Shown: positions 19,049 through 27,237, numbered from the stretch's first letter. The stretch: 64,000 bases of DNA from Actinomycetes bacterium (GCA_023389745.1 JAEWED010000106.1:6125-70124); one strand, 5' to 3'. Program-made: numbers and translations. Notes: generated by a model from the letters alone, not told the origin.

Positions 19049-19598
19049 GCGGTGGGTCGGGCTGGATCCTCAGCGTCACGATCGTCGTCGCGAGCATCTC
19101 GTAGTGGCCGACCAGCATCACGAGCTCGATGATCTCACGTTCCTGGAGCCGGGCCGACAACGAACGCCAGGTCGCGTCGTCGAGGTCACGGTCGCGGTGC
19201 AACGCGTCGACCGCTTGCAGCAGGTCCCGTTCGCGATCGGACCAGCCCGCGGCCGACGGTCCGTCGACGACCCGGGCGACGTCGTCAGCGCTCACCCCGG
19301 CACGTGCGCCGAGTCGCACGTGGTGCTCGAACTCGTAGGCGCAGCCGCGCAGGTGGGCGACACGCAGGATGACCAGCTCGGTCTCTCGTCGCGGCAGCAG
19401 ACCACCCGGCATGAGTCGCCCGGCGAAGCGCAGCCATCCGCGGAACAGCTTCCGGTGCAGCCCGAGGGTCAGGAACAGGTTCGGCGGTCGGGTCCCGCCG
19501 ACACGACCGGCGACGGCACTGATCACCCAACCGACCCAGCCGACGTCCCGGCGGTCCCCCGGTTCGATGCGTGCGACCGAGCGCTCCGTCGAGCTCAC
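19041..19598 (-). CDS. Carboxymuconolactone decarboxylase/AhpD-like protein
   Basis: A 185-residue all-helical protein of the CMD/AhpD fold. The signature E-T-E-L-V-I-L-R-V-A-H-L-R-G-C-A-Y-E-F-E-H-H (about residues 72-93) has one Cys (Cys86) and the E-F-E-H-H motif rather than the C-x-x-C of peroxidatic AhpD, so a decarboxylase-like or unknown reaction is more likely than peroxide reduction. GTG 19598 overlaps the stop of the SDR gene as GTGA and is the only start that matches the family N-terminus. It is the middle gene of the SDR, CMD-like, TetR operon, a pattern often seen in small catabolic modules. Confidence 0.88.
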   Translation of the reverse strand: MSSTERSVARIEPGDRRDVGWVGWVISAVAGRVGGTRPPNLFLTLGLHRKLFRGWLRFAGRLMPGGLLPRRETELVILRVAHLRGCAYEFEHHVRLGARAGVSADDVARVVDGPSAAGWSDRERDLLQAVDALHRDRDLDDATWRSLSARLQEREIIELVMLVGHYEMLATTIVTLRIQPDPPRG

Positions 19599-20539
19599 GC
19601 GACCGGCCCTGTCGTGCTGGCGTGGGACGAACCGGCAGGGGTCGTGCTGGAGTCGGTCGCGCTGGCGTGCGCGGCGCCCGGCTGGGGTGTGGTCAGGTCG
19701 ACGTGCTCCTCGCGGGCGATCTCGAGCACCCGCGCCAGACCTCGTCGGGTCGCGGCCTCGACGACGGGCTGGGCGATCATCCGGATCGGCAAGACCGGGC
19801 GGACCCAGGCAGGGGCCACCACGATGCGCGACCGTCGGGCGATGCCCCGCTCGACGGCATCGATGCCGACCTTCAACGGGGTGACGCCGGTGATCGACGG
19901 GCCGCCCTTGAGCAGCTCCTTCGCCGCGGCGGTGTCGAAGCCGCGGCTGGTCATGTCGGTGTCGAGCTCGGAGAAGTAGGCGACGCCGACCCGGGCACCC
20001 GAGGGGCGCAGCTCCTGGCGCAACGTGTTGCCGAGCGCTTCGACCGCCGCCTTCGACGCGCTGTAGGCGCCGAGCAGCGGGACGTGCACCGCGGCGGCGA
20101 GCGACGCCACGGCCAGCGCGTACCCGTCGGGGTGCGCGACGTGCGGCGCCGCGGCGCGCAGCGTGTAGTAGGTGCCGAGCACGTTGACGGTGAGGGTCCG
20201 CTCCATGATCCGGGGGTCGCCGCCGACGAGCGGCAGCTGTGCGGCGATGCCTGCGTTCGCCACGACGACGTCGAGCCCACCGAGGGCGTCGACCGCGGCG
20301 CCGACGGCCGAGTCGACCGCGCTGCGGTCCGCGACGTCGCAGTGCCACCACGGCGCGTCGAGCGGCTCGGCGACCGCCTCGAGCAGGTCGGGCTCCAGGC
20401 CGAGCAGCGCGACCCGGGCACCACGCTCGTGCAGCCTCGCCGCGAGCGCGGCGCCGATGCCTCGGGCCGCTCCGGTGATCACCACTCGGCGACCGGCCAA
20501 GGGCCGACGGTGGCGGGATGGGGTCTCGAAGAGCGCCAT
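19595..20539 (-). CDS. Short-chain dehydrogenase/reductase (SDR)
   Basis: A 314-residue NAD(P)-dependent oxidoreductase. The Rossmann nucleotide motif T-G-A-A-R-G-I-G (22-29), N-A-G-I (95-98), catalytic Ser146 and Y159-S-A-S-K163 are all present. The chain runs past the usual 250 residues with a C-terminal extension containing V-R-P-V-L-P-I-R-M and a low-complexity Ser/Thr/Ala tail. ATG 20539 is preceded not by a ribosome site but by TAGGGT seven bases upstream, so the message is probably leaderless. First gene of an operon with a CMD-like protein and a TetR regulator; substrate unknown. Confidence 0.9.
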   Translation of the reverse strand: MALFETPSRHRRPLAGRRVVITGAARGIGAALAARLHERGARVALLGLEPDLLEAVAEPLDAPWWHCDVADRSAVDSAVGAAVDALGGLDVVVANAGIAAQLPLVGGDPRIMERTLTVNVLGTYYTLRAAAPHVAHPDGYALAVASLAAAVHVPLLGAYSASKAAVEALGNTLRQELRPSGARVGVAYFSELDTDMTSRGFDTAAAKELLKGGPSITGVTPLKVGIDAVERGIARRSRIVVAPAWVRPVLPIRMIAQPVVEAATRRGLARVLEIAREEHVDLTTPQPGAAHASATDSSTTPAGSSHASTTGPVA

Positions 20540-20546
20540 GCGACGC

Positions 20547-20583
20547 ACCCTAGCAATCCACGAACACTGATGTTCGTGGATTG
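20547..20583 (-). promoter_or_regulatory. Promoter -10 box and 13-bp inverted-repeat operator for the SDR operon
   Basis: On the minus strand TAGGGT (20552-20547) lies seven bases before ATG 20539. Immediately behind it is a perfect inverted repeat: CAATCCACGAACA (20554-20566), CTGA spacer, TGTTCGTGGATTG (20571-20583). Size (30 bp), symmetry and position over the -35 region fit a TetR-type operator, and a TetR gene is the last gene of this operon. It also lies 75 bases before the divergent sulfatase gene, so it might control both. Confidence 0.75.
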
Positions 20584-20657
20584 TCATCCGTCGGGGGTGA
20601 TGTCGACGCCGCGCCCGACGCGAAGGATGTGTCGAGCCCTCGATCAATGGAGTCGTG

Positions 20658-22982
20658 ATGTCCATCGTGCCCCCGCCGCTGCCCGCACAGGACGTGCTGC
20701 CGTTCGCCCCGACGCCCTCGGCGAGCATCGCCGGGCGCACGCTCGCGGAGTCCGAGTACGCCACCCGCCAGCGCCCCTCGCACCTTCCCGACGACGCGCC
20801 GAACATCCTGATCGTGCTCATCGACGACGCCGGGCCGGGGCTGCCCGACACCTTCGGCGGCGAGGTCCGCACCGACGCGCTCACCCGGATCCACGACCAG
20901 GGCATCGGCTTCAACCGCTTCCACACGACCGCGATGTGCTCACCGACCAGGGCGTCGCTGCTCACCGGACGCAACCACCACCGCATCGGCAACGGCCAGA
21001 TCGCGGAGCTGGCGAACGACTGGGACGGCTACTCGGGCCACATCCCCCGCAGCAGCGCGCTCGGCGCCGACGTGCTGCGGCACTACGGGTACTCGACCGC
21101 CGCGTTCGGCAAGTGGCACAACACCCCGGCCGAGGAGACCACCGCCGCGGGTCCGTTCGACTCGTGGCCGAGCGAGATGGGCTTCGAGTACTTCTACGGG
21201 TTCCTCGCCGGTGAGGCCTCGCAGTACGAACCGAACCTGGTGCGCAACACGACGGTGGTGCTGCCGCCGGCGACCCCCGAAGAGGGCTACCACCTGTCCG
21301 AGGACCTGGCCGACGACGCGATCCGATGGCTGCGCAACCACAAGGCGTTCGAGCCCGACAAGCCGTTCTTCATGTACTGGGCGAGCGGCTGCCTGCACGG
21401 CCCCCATCACGTCGCCAAGGAGTGGGCGGACCGCTACGCCGGCCGCTTCGACGACGGCTGGGACGCCTACCGCGAACGGGTGTTCCACCGGGCGAAGGAG
21501 AAGGGTTGGATCCCCCAGGACGCCCAGCTCACGCCACGGCACCCGACGCTCGCCGCCTGGGACGACATCCCCGAGTCGGAACGACCGTTCCAGCGGCGCC
21601 TCATGGAGGTCGCCGCCGGGTTCGGGGAGCACACCGACGTCCAGGTCGGCCGGCTGCTCGACGAGCTCGACGCGCTCGGCTACGGCGAGGACACGATCGT
21701 CTTCTACATCTGGGGTGACAACGGCTCCTCGGGCGAGGGACAGAACGGCACGATCAGCGAGCTGCTCGCGCAGAACATGATCCCCACGACGGTCGACATG
21801 CACATCGCCGCGCTCGAGGAGCTCGGCGGCCTCGACGCCCTCGGTTCCCCGAAGACCGACAACCAGTACCACGCGGCCTGGGCGTGGGCGGGCAGCACCC
21901 CGTACCAGGGCATGAAGCTGCTCGCGTCGCACCTGGGCGGCACACGCAACCCGATGGCCGTGCGCTGGCCCGGCCGGATCGAACCCGACCCGACACCCCG
22001 CACGCAGTTCCACCACTGCAACGACGTGGTGCCCACGCTCTACGAGCTGATCGGCATCACCCCGCCGCGGGTGGTCGACGGCATCCCCCAGGACCCGATC
22101 GACGGGGTGAGCTTCGCCTACGCGTTCGACGACGCCGACGCACCCGGGCAGCTGCACACCCAGTACTTCGAGATCATGGGCAGCCGCGCGATCTACCACG
22201 ACGGGTGGCTCGCCTCGGCGTTCGGGCCGCGCATCCCGTGGGTGCCGGGTCGCCCCGAGGGGATCGACGAGTGGACCCCCGACAGCGACGTGTGGGAGCT
22301 GTACCACCTCGACGAGGACTGGTCCCAGGCCGTCGACCTGGCCGCGGAGATGCCCGACAAGCTCGCCCAGATGAAGGAGACGTTCTCGATCGAGGCCGCC
22401 CGCAACAGCGTGTACCCGGTCGGCGGCGCGCTCTGGATCCCGGTGTTCCACCCCGAGCTGCGCATCTCGACGCCGTACCGCGAGTGGCACTTCACCGGTG
22501 ACATCACCCGCATGCCGGAGTTCTGCGCGCCGGCGCTCGGGAACCGGGACAACCTGGTGACCATCACCGCGGACGTCACCGAGCACACCAACGGGGTGCT
22601 CTACGCGCTCGGCGGGGCCGGCGGCGGGCTCACGCTGTTCGTCAGGGACGGCAGGCTCGCCTACGAGTACAACTTGTTCCTGTTGCAGCGCACGAAGATC
22701 CGTGCCGAGCGACCGCTGCCCTCGGGCGCCGTCACGATCGAGGTCGAGACCCGCTACGCCGAGGCCCGCCCCGGTGGCCCGCTCGACATCTCGATCCGGG
22801 TCGACGGCGACGTCTACGCAAAGGGCACGGTGCCGGTCAGCGCGCCGCTGCTGTTCAGCGCGAACGACTGCCTCGACATCGGCACCTGCCTCGGCGGGCG
22901 CATCTCGCTCGACTACTGGGACGCCGCACCGTTCCCCTTCGACGGCACCATCCACGGCGTCGACGTCCGCTACCTCAGCTGA
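20658..22982 (+). CDS. Arylsulfatase (type I, formylglycine-dependent)
   Basis: A 774-residue sulfatase that should hydrolyse sulfate esters. P-N-I-L-I-V-L-I-D-D supplies metal-binding Asp56/57; C94-S-P-T-R-A-S-L-L-T-G-R is the complete formylglycine motif C-x-P-x-R followed by its conserved extension. Later W-G-D-N-G-S-S-G-E-G and K-L-L-A-S-H-L-G-G complete the calcium and sulfate pocket. The C-terminal 200 residues form a beta-rich domain seen in long actinobacterial AtsA-type enzymes. No signal peptide is visible, so it may act in the cytoplasm or leave by another route. ATG 20658 has GGAG five bases upstream; GTG 20655 is an alternative. Divergent from the SDR operon. No sulfatase-maturing enzyme is encoded in the window. 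Confidence 0.92.
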   Translation: MSIVPPPLPAQDVLPFAPTPSASIAGRTLAESEYATRQRPSHLPDDAPNILIVLIDDAGPGLPDTFGGEVRTDALTRIHDQGIGFNRFHTTAMCSPTRASLLTGRNHHRIGNGQIAELANDWDGYSGHIPRSSALGADVLRHYGYSTAAFGKWHNTPAEETTAAGPFDSWPSEMGFEYFYGFLAGEASQYEPNLVRNTTVVLPPATPEEGYHLSEDLADDAIRWLRNHKAFEPDKPFFMYWASGCLHGPHHVAKEWADRYAGRFDDGWDAYRERVFHRAKEKGWIPQDAQLTPRHPTLAAWDDIPESERPFQRRLMEVAAGFGEHTDVQVGRLLDELDALGYGEDTIVFYIWGDNGSSGEGQNGTISELLAQNMIPTTVDMHIAALEELGGLDALGSPKTDNQYHAAWAWAGSTPYQGMKLLASHLGGTRNPMAVRWPGRIEPDPTPRTQFHHCNDVVPTLYELIGITPPRVVDGIPQDPIDGVSFAYAFDDADAPGQLHTQYFEIMGSRAIYHDGWLASAFGPRIPWVPGRPEGIDEWTPDSDVWELYHLDEDWSQAVDLAAEMPDKLAQMKETFSIEAARNSVYPVGGALWIPVFHPELRISTPYREWHFTGDITRMPEFCAPALGNRDNLVTITADVTEHTNGVLYALGGAGGGLTLFVRDGRLAYEYNLFLLQRTKIRAERPLPSGAVTIEVETRYAEARPGGPLDISIRVDGDVYAKGTVPVSAPLLFSANDCLDIGTCLGGRISLDYWDAAPFPFDGTIHGVDVRYLS

Positions 22983-22986
22983 GCGC

Positions 22987-23062
22987 CTCGACCGCCCGCT
23001 CGACCGCCCACTCGACCGCCCACTCGACGACCCACTCGACGACCCACTCGACGACCCACTCG
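22987..23062. repeat. Tandem array of six 12-bp units
   Basis: Six head-to-tail copies of a 12-mer (22987-23058): one CTCGACCGCCCG, two CTCGACCGCCCA, three CTCGACGACCCA, plus a trailing CTCG. It starts four bases after the sulfatase stop codon and ends directly at the long terminator hairpin. Two sequence classes arranged in blocks suggest stepwise slippage expansion. Confidence 0.85.
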
Positions 23063-23110
23063 AATTCCGTCTCGGATTCGGACCTCGAGCTCCGAATCCG
23101 AGACGGAATT
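23063..23110. terminator. Perfect 20-bp stem hairpin between convergent genes
   Basis: AATTCCGTCTCGGATTCGGA (23063-23082) pairs perfectly with 23091-23110 across an 8-base loop CCTCGAGC. It lies between the ends of the sulfatase (+) and the cupredoxin lipoprotein (-) genes, so a bidirectional intrinsic terminator is the natural reading. There is no long T-run. A close sequence relative lies at 25152-25201 and a related one at 59678-59721. Confidence 0.75.
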
Positions 23111-23124
23111 GGGCGGGTCGGGCC

Positions 23125-23180
23125 GGCCGTGAACAGCCGGCCGTGAACAGCCGGCCGTGAACAGGCGGTCGTGATCAGCC
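23125..23180. repeat. Tandem array of four 14-bp units running into a stop codon
   Basis: Units at 23125, 23139, 23153 and 23167: two exact GGCCGTGAACAGCC, then GGCCGTGAACAGGC and GGTCGTGATCAGCC. The last unit contains the stop codon of the cupredoxin gene (complement of 23175-23177), so the array could have grown out from the gene end. Confidence 0.8.
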
Positions 23181-23678
23181 GGTGTAGAACGCGCCCTGCA
23201 TGCCCATGCCGGAGTGGAAGTCGCAGAAGAAGCGCAACGAGCCGCTCTCGGGGACGTCGACGGTGACGGTCGCCTCGGCGCCCGGCTCGAGCTGCTGGTC
23301 GACCGCACCGTCGATGGTGAACGTGTGGGTCGTGTCGCCCTCGTTCTCCACCTTGACCGTGACCGTGGCCCCCGGGGCGGCCTTGATGAACGTCGGTTCG
23401 AAGTAGCTGTCGTCGGCCTCGATGTCGATCGTCGGGGTCGCACCCGCGTCGCTGATGTCGGCGCTGCCCTTGTCGTTGACCGGGCCCGTCAGCTCGACGC
23501 CCGCGGGCGTCGTGGCATCCGGAGCCGTGGTCGCAGTCGCCTCGGTCGTCGCCGTCGTGCGGTCGGCGGAGTCCTTGCTGTCATCGTCGCTGCTGCCGCC
23601 GTAGCCGTCGCTGCTGCAACCGACCAGGAGTGCGGCGCACAGCGCCACGGCGCCGATGAGGGTGAGCGGTCGGGTCAT
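23175..23678 (-). CDS. Cupredoxin (plastocyanin-like) lipoprotein
   Basis: A 167-residue exported copper protein. The signal peptide ends in A-A-L-L-V-G-C with the lipidated Cys at residue 21, followed by a Ser/Asp/Thr-rich linker of about 60 residues. The C-terminal 90 residues are a cupredoxin: F-E-P-T-F-I-K-A-A-P-G-A-T-V, then H-T-F-T-I and F-F-C-D-F-H-S-G-M-G-M, giving the four type-1 copper ligands (His, Cys, His, Met). A surface electron-transfer role or copper binding follows from the family. ATG 23678 has a GAGGAG ribosome site. It is divergent from an ECF sigma/anti-sigma pair, an arrangement that suggests, but does not prove, control by that sigma factor. Confidence 0.92.
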   Translation of the reverse strand: MTRPLTLIGAVALCAALLVGCSSDGYGGSSDDDSKDSADRTTATTEATATTAPDATTPAGVELTGPVNDKGSADISDAGATPTIDIEADDSYFEPTFIKAAPGATVTVKVENEGDTTHTFTIDGAVDQQLEPGAEATVTVDVPESGSLRFFCDFHSGMGMQGAFYTG

Positions 23679-23807
23679 GGTCGGCTCCTCGCAGTCGTGA
23701 CGTGTCCGTCGATGGCTGGGGTACGGGCCGGTGACGCTGCAGGGATTGCGTCGTAGGTTCTGGGACGTGGCGACATCCCGGTCGCCCGTTCCCGCCGTAC
23801 ACCCACC

Positions 23808-24368
23808 GTGAGCACTGCGTCCGACGAAGCCCTGCTCGCCGGCATCGCGATCGGCGACGAGGTCTCGGCGCGCACGTTCGTCCGCCGGTACGGGCGACGG
23901 GTGTTCGGCATGGCCTTCACGGTCCTGGGCGACCGCCATGCCGCCGAGGACGCCGCGCAGGAGACGTTCGTGCGCATCTGGCGACACGCCGGCGGGTTCG
24001 ACGCCCGACGGGGAGCGGTGGCTCCGTGGGTGCTGACGATCGCGAGGCACGCGGCGATCGACGCGGCCCGGATGCGGCGAGCGGTCTCGGTCGATCCCGA
24101 CTCGCTCGAAGAGCTGCTGGCCGCACCCTCGCAACGCCGCTCGACCGACGAGGTCGCCGAGGACGACCTCGACGTCGAGCGTGTCTGGTCGGCGTTGGCC
24201 GACGTGCCCATGGACCAGCGGCGTTCGGTGGTGCTCGCCGCCTTCTACGGACGGACCGCGGCCGAGATCGCGGAGATCGAGTCGATCCCGCTCGGCACCG
24301 CCAAGACCCGCATCCGCACGGGACTGCGCCGCCTGCGGTCGCTGCTCGTCGACGAGGTGCCGCGATGA
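23808..24368 (+). CDS. ECF-type RNA polymerase sigma factor
   Basis: A 186-residue sigma-70 family member with only regions 2 and 4. Region 2 includes A-E-D-A-A-Q-E-T-F-V-R-I-W-R (the -10 recognition helix), and region 4 carries D-Q-R-R-S-V-V-L-A-A-F-Y-G-R-T-A-A-E-I-A followed by I-P-L-G-T-A-K-T-R-I-R-T-G-L-R-R-L-R, the -35 binding helix-turn-helix. It starts with GTG 23808. Its stop overlaps the ATG of the anti-sigma gene (ATGA), the usual coupling that keeps the two proteins in ratio. Likely responds to an envelope or redox signal through that partner; target genes may include the divergent cupredoxin. Confidence 0.95.
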   Translation: MSTASDEALLAGIAIGDEVSARTFVRRYGRRVFGMAFTVLGDRHAAEDAAQETFVRIWRHAGGFDARRGAVAPWVLTIARHAAIDAARMRRAVSVDPDSLEELLAAPSQRRSTDEVAEDDLDVERVWSALADVPMDQRRSVVLAAFYGRTAAEIAEIESIPLGTAKTRIRTGLRRLRSLLVDEVPR

Positions 24369-25102
24369 CCCGGACCGGGTGCCGCCCGTGCCACGAGGTC
24401 GCCGCCGAGCTGGCGTTGGGGATCGCCGCCGGCGACGAACGCGCCGCGGCGCTCGATCACCTGTCGCGCTGCCGCACCTGCCGCACCGACCTGCGCGGCC
24501 TGATCGCGACATCGGACCTGCTGCTGAGCGCGGCGCCGACGCTCGAACCCCCAGCCGGGTTCGAGGACCGAGCCGTCGCGACGCTCGGAGCCGGCGCGAC
24601 TGCCGAATCGCCGCGCCGCCCACGCGGCCGGGTCGCTCTCGTGGCCGCAGCGGTCGTGCTGGCACTCGCCGCGTCGATCGGGACGCTGGCGATCGTGCGC
24701 GGCGGAACCGGGGAGGGCAGCTCCTCGGCGCAGGTCGCGACCGGGACCGTGGCAGGCCGAGCGGACCGGCTGCAGGCGCCGCTCGAGACCGACGACGGTG
24801 CGACGGTCGGCACCGTCGAGGTCACCGCGGTGCGCAGCGACCCGGCCGCCCCCTACGGCGCAAGCGAGCTGGTGGTGACCCTCGACCGCCGTTCCCCGAC
24901 CGGCGCCTACCGCGTCGAGTGCGACGTCACGTCGGGGCGGTCGTACACCGCGGGCGAGCTCCGGACCCACGGCGACGGGTCGCAGCGCTGGAGCACCACG
25001 GTCGGCGCCGCGCCCTCGGAGCTCGTCCGGGTCCGCTTGGTCGGCCACGACGGTGAGGCCACCGGTGGTGGTGCAGACCTGACCGCAGAGCTCTCGCCGT
25101 GA
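24365..25102 (+). CDS. Zinc-finger anti-sigma factor (membrane-bound)
   Basis: A 245-residue partner of the preceding sigma factor. H32-L-S-R-C36-R-T-C39 is the H-x3-C-x2-C zinc site of the zf-HC2 anti-sigma domain, and the N-terminal C-R-P-C-H may add a ligand. One helix (about residues 93-113) crosses the membrane and an extracytoplasmic beta-rich domain of about 130 residues follows, with V-G-T-V-E-V-T-A-V and V-V-T-L-D-R, similar in layout to RskA-type sensors. The start overlaps the sigma stop by four bases. A long hairpin 50 bases downstream ends the operon. Confidence 0.9.
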   Translation: MTRTGCRPCHEVAAELALGIAAGDERAAALDHLSRCRTCRTDLRGLIATSDLLLSAAPTLEPPAGFEDRAVATLGAGATAESPRRPRGRVALVAAAVVLALAASIGTLAIVRGGTGEGSSSAQVATGTVAGRADRLQAPLETDDGATVGTVEVTAVRSDPAAPYGASELVVTLDRRSPTGAYRVECDVTSGRSYTAGELRTHGDGSQRWSTTVGAAPSELVRVRLVGHDGEATGGGADLTAELSP

Positions 25103-25151
25103 ACCGTCCACTCCCCTCGGGCTCGACTCCCGTGTGGACTTCCACCGTGTC

Positions 25152-25201
25152 GAATTCCGGCTCGGATTCGGGGCCATGGCCTCGGATCCGAGTCGGAATT
25201 C
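25152..25201 (+). terminator. 24-bp stem hairpin after the anti-sigma gene
   Basis: Arms 25152-25175 and 25178-25201 pair over 24 positions around a central AT. The three DNA mismatches (two G opposite T, one T opposite G) all become G-U pairs in plus-strand RNA, but would be C-A in the minus-strand transcript. So the RNA of the anti-sigma operon folds fully while the convergent transcript does not, which supports termination of the plus-strand operon. Same family as 23063-23110 (GAATTCCG, CTCGGAT cores). Confidence 0.75.
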
Positions 25202-25207
25202 GGACGC

Positions 25208-26089
25208 TCAGACGAGTCCGAGTCGCTCGGCGAAGGCGGACATCTCGTCGCGGACCTCGGACAGGTCACGGCTCTGCGACGGTGTGACGACCAGTCGGTG
25301 CGCGCCGAGCTCGACGGCTTGTTCGGCGGTCTCGAGCGTCGTCGTCGCGAGCGGTGCGCCGAGGCTCAGCTCGAGCCCGACCGGGTCGCGACCGGCCTGT
25401 TCGGCGCTGCGTCGCATGAGCGCGACCTTGGCGGCCAGCTCGGGGCCGCGCAGGCCGAGGGGCTGGAACCCGTCGCCCCGGCGACCCGCGCGTCGTGCCG
25501 CGGCGTCGCTGTGACCGCCGATGTGGATCGGCACGCCACCTGCCCGGACGGGCTTCGGGTGGCTGTACGCGTCGTCGAAGTCGAAGAACTCGCCGTGGAA
25601 CGACGTGCCCCGGTCACCGTCGGGTGACCACAGCGCCCGCAGCGCGTCGATGGTCTCATCGGTGCGCCGACCCCTGGTCGCGAAGTCGACGCCGCAGGCC
25701 TCGAGCTCCTCGCGCATCCAGCCCACTCCGATGCAGAGCCGGACCCGGCCGCCCGAGAGCTGGTCGATCGTCGCGACCCGTTTCGCGAGCTGGACCGGGT
25801 GGTGCTCCGGCAGGACCAGCACGCCGGTGGCCAGGCCGAGGGTCGTGGTGGCCGCGGCGAGGAAGGCGAGCAGGTCGAGCGGGTCGGGGATGATGCAGTC
25901 GTCGTGCAGCGGGAAGTCACCCGTCGCCGAGTACGGGTAGGGCTCGGAGCGGCGTGAGATCACCACGGCGTGCTCGACGACGACGATCGACTCGAAGCCG
26001 ACGGCCTCGGCGTGGCGGGCGAACCCGGTCATCCACACCGGGTCGGCGGTGACGTCGGATCGCACGGGCGGGATGATGGCGAACTGCAT
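25208..26089 (-). CDS. LLM-class F420-dependent oxidoreductase
   Basis: A 293-residue luciferase-like TIM-barrel enzyme. Typical features are the N-terminal strand, V-V-V-E-H-A-V-V-I near residue 38, L-G-L-A-T-G-V-L-V-L-P-E-H-H-P and the signature L-S-G-G-R-V-R-L-C-I-G-V-G-W (about 111-124). Close relatives in actinobacteria use coenzyme F420; FMN is possible. Substrate unknown. The ribosome site GAGGAG precedes ATG 26089. It follows the DapB-like dehydrogenase gene by 15 bases on the same strand, so the two probably form an operon. Confidence 0.9.
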   Translation of the reverse strand: MQFAIIPPVRSDVTADPVWMTGFARHAEAVGFESIVVVEHAVVISRRSEPYPYSATGDFPLHDDCIIPDPLDLLAFLAAATTTLGLATGVLVLPEHHPVQLAKRVATIDQLSGGRVRLCIGVGWMREELEACGVDFATRGRRTDETIDALRALWSPDGDRGTSFHGEFFDFDDAYSHPKPVRAGGVPIHIGGHSDAAARRAGRRGDGFQPLGLRGPELAAKVALMRRSAEQAGRDPVGLELSLGAPLATTTLETAEQAVELGAHRLVVTPSQSRDLSEVRDEMSAFAERLGLV

Positions 26090-26104
26090 GCGGTCGCTCC
26101 TCGC

Positions 26105-27160
26105 TCAGCTCAGGTGGGGTGCCGCTCGGCCGGCGATCGGCGGGAGGTCCAGGTAGGTGCGCACGCCGGGCTCGGCGGCGCAGACGTAGGGCACGGCGTT
26201 CACGCAGTGCAGCGCGGTGGCGACGATGCCGGGGTTGCGCACGAGGCCCGCGGCGACGCTCTCCGGGTGCAGCCCGTGGAACACGGTCGTGGTCGAGGGG
26301 TCACCGGTGACCTCGACCTCGAAGCGCTCGCCCTCCGGGCCGAACGTCCACCCCGGGTCCAGGTGCTCGTCGCCCATGAACCAGTTGACCGCGGCGGTCA
26401 CCACGGGCTCGCCGTGGACGGTCGCCTCCCAGCGGAAGCGTTGGGCGGCGACCGTGCCCGGCTCGATCGGACCGATCGGCGAGTGGATCGGGGCCGTGGC
26501 GACCGCCATCTCGTGGGTGCTCCGCAGCTCGTCGTCGATTCGGAACCCGAGCTCCTCGGCGACCATGCGCACCGACTGGCCGAAGCCGCCGCCGAGCACC
26601 GCCGGCATGACCGATGCCTGCGCCGCCTCGGGCGTCGCGCCGAAGAGCATCCAGTCGCGGATGACGTCCGGTGCGCCGTAGGTGCGGATGTCGGAGAACT
26701 CCTCGGCACGCACGTGGGTGATCGAGCCCGACAGCGCCGAGAGCACCAGCGGGAAGCGCTCGGTGATCCCGCCGGGATGGATGCCGGTGCCGTGCAGGAC
26801 GCTGCCGGACCGGCGGCACAGCTCGTCGAGCTCCGCGAGCTCGTCGCCGCGGGGATGGATCCAACCCAGGGGCGTGACGAGGCTGGTGCCCGCCGCCAGG
26901 ATGCGACGGACGACCGCCGCGTCGGGCATCAACGGGCTGTACACGACGCAGTCCGCACCCAGCGCGAGCAGCTCGTCGACGTCGGTCGTCGCGAGCACCC
27001 CGACGGGATCCACCCCGGCGAGCTCACCGGCGTCACGTCCCGCCTTGTCGTCGCTGTGCACCCAGCAGCCGACCAGCTCGAGCTCCGGGTGCGCGAGCAC
27101 GCCCTCGATCGCGGCTCGACCCACTCCCCCGGTCGCCCACTGCACCACCCGGTACGTCAT
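26105..27160 (-). CDS. DapB-like NAD(P)-dependent dehydrogenase (diaminopentanoate dehydrogenase type)
   Basis: A 351-residue protein beginning Y-R-V-V-Q-W-A-T-G-G-V-G-R-A-A-I-E-G, a Rossmann nucleotide site, followed by L-V-G-C-W-V-H-S and a dihydrodipicolinate-reductase-like core with G-T-G-I-H-P-G. Proteins of this set are usually annotated as 2,4-diaminopentanoate dehydrogenase or dihydrodipicolinate reductase-like; those in actinobacterial catabolic clusters likely act on other keto or amino acids. ATG 27160 has GAGGGG at good spacing. Operon with the F420-type oxidoreductase; divergent from the cupin gene at 27238. Confidence 0.85.
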   Translation of the reverse strand: MTYRVVQWATGGVGRAAIEGVLAHPELELVGCWVHSDDKAGRDAGELAGVDPVGVLATTDVDELLALGADCVVYSPLMPDAAVVRRILAAGTSLVTPLGWIHPRGDELAELDELCRRSGSVLHGTGIHPGGITERFPLVLSALSGSITHVRAEEFSDIRTYGAPDVIRDWMLFGATPEAAQASVMPAVLGGGFGQSVRMVAEELGFRIDDELRSTHEMAVATAPIHSPIGPIEPGTVAAQRFRWEATVHGEPVVTAAVNWFMGDEHLDPGWTFGPEGERFEVEVTGDPSTTTVFHGLHPESVAAGLVRNPGIVATALHCVNAVPYVCAAEPGVRTYLDLPPIAGRAAPHLS

Positions 27161-27237
27161 CGGCTGCCCCCTCGGCGTCACGTCCACCGATAGCCTGCCA
27201 GCGAACTGGACCGTCGAGCACCAGGGGGACGTCCGAC

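Noticed and set aside
20554..20583. Reading of the 13-bp inverted repeat as a transcription terminator
   Set aside because: It lies between divergent starts, not at a gene end, and directly behind a -10 box; an operator explains it better.
22987..23180. Tandem arrays considered as a CRISPR or an integration site
   Set aside because: The units are only 12-14 bases with no spacers, and there is no integrase, cas gene or tRNA end nearby.
23733..23760. Possible ECF promoter (GAACC and CGTC on the minus strand) in front of the cupredoxin gene
   Set aside because: The spacer is 19 bases, longer than the usual 15-17 for such elements, and no matching second site precedes the sigma gene itself.
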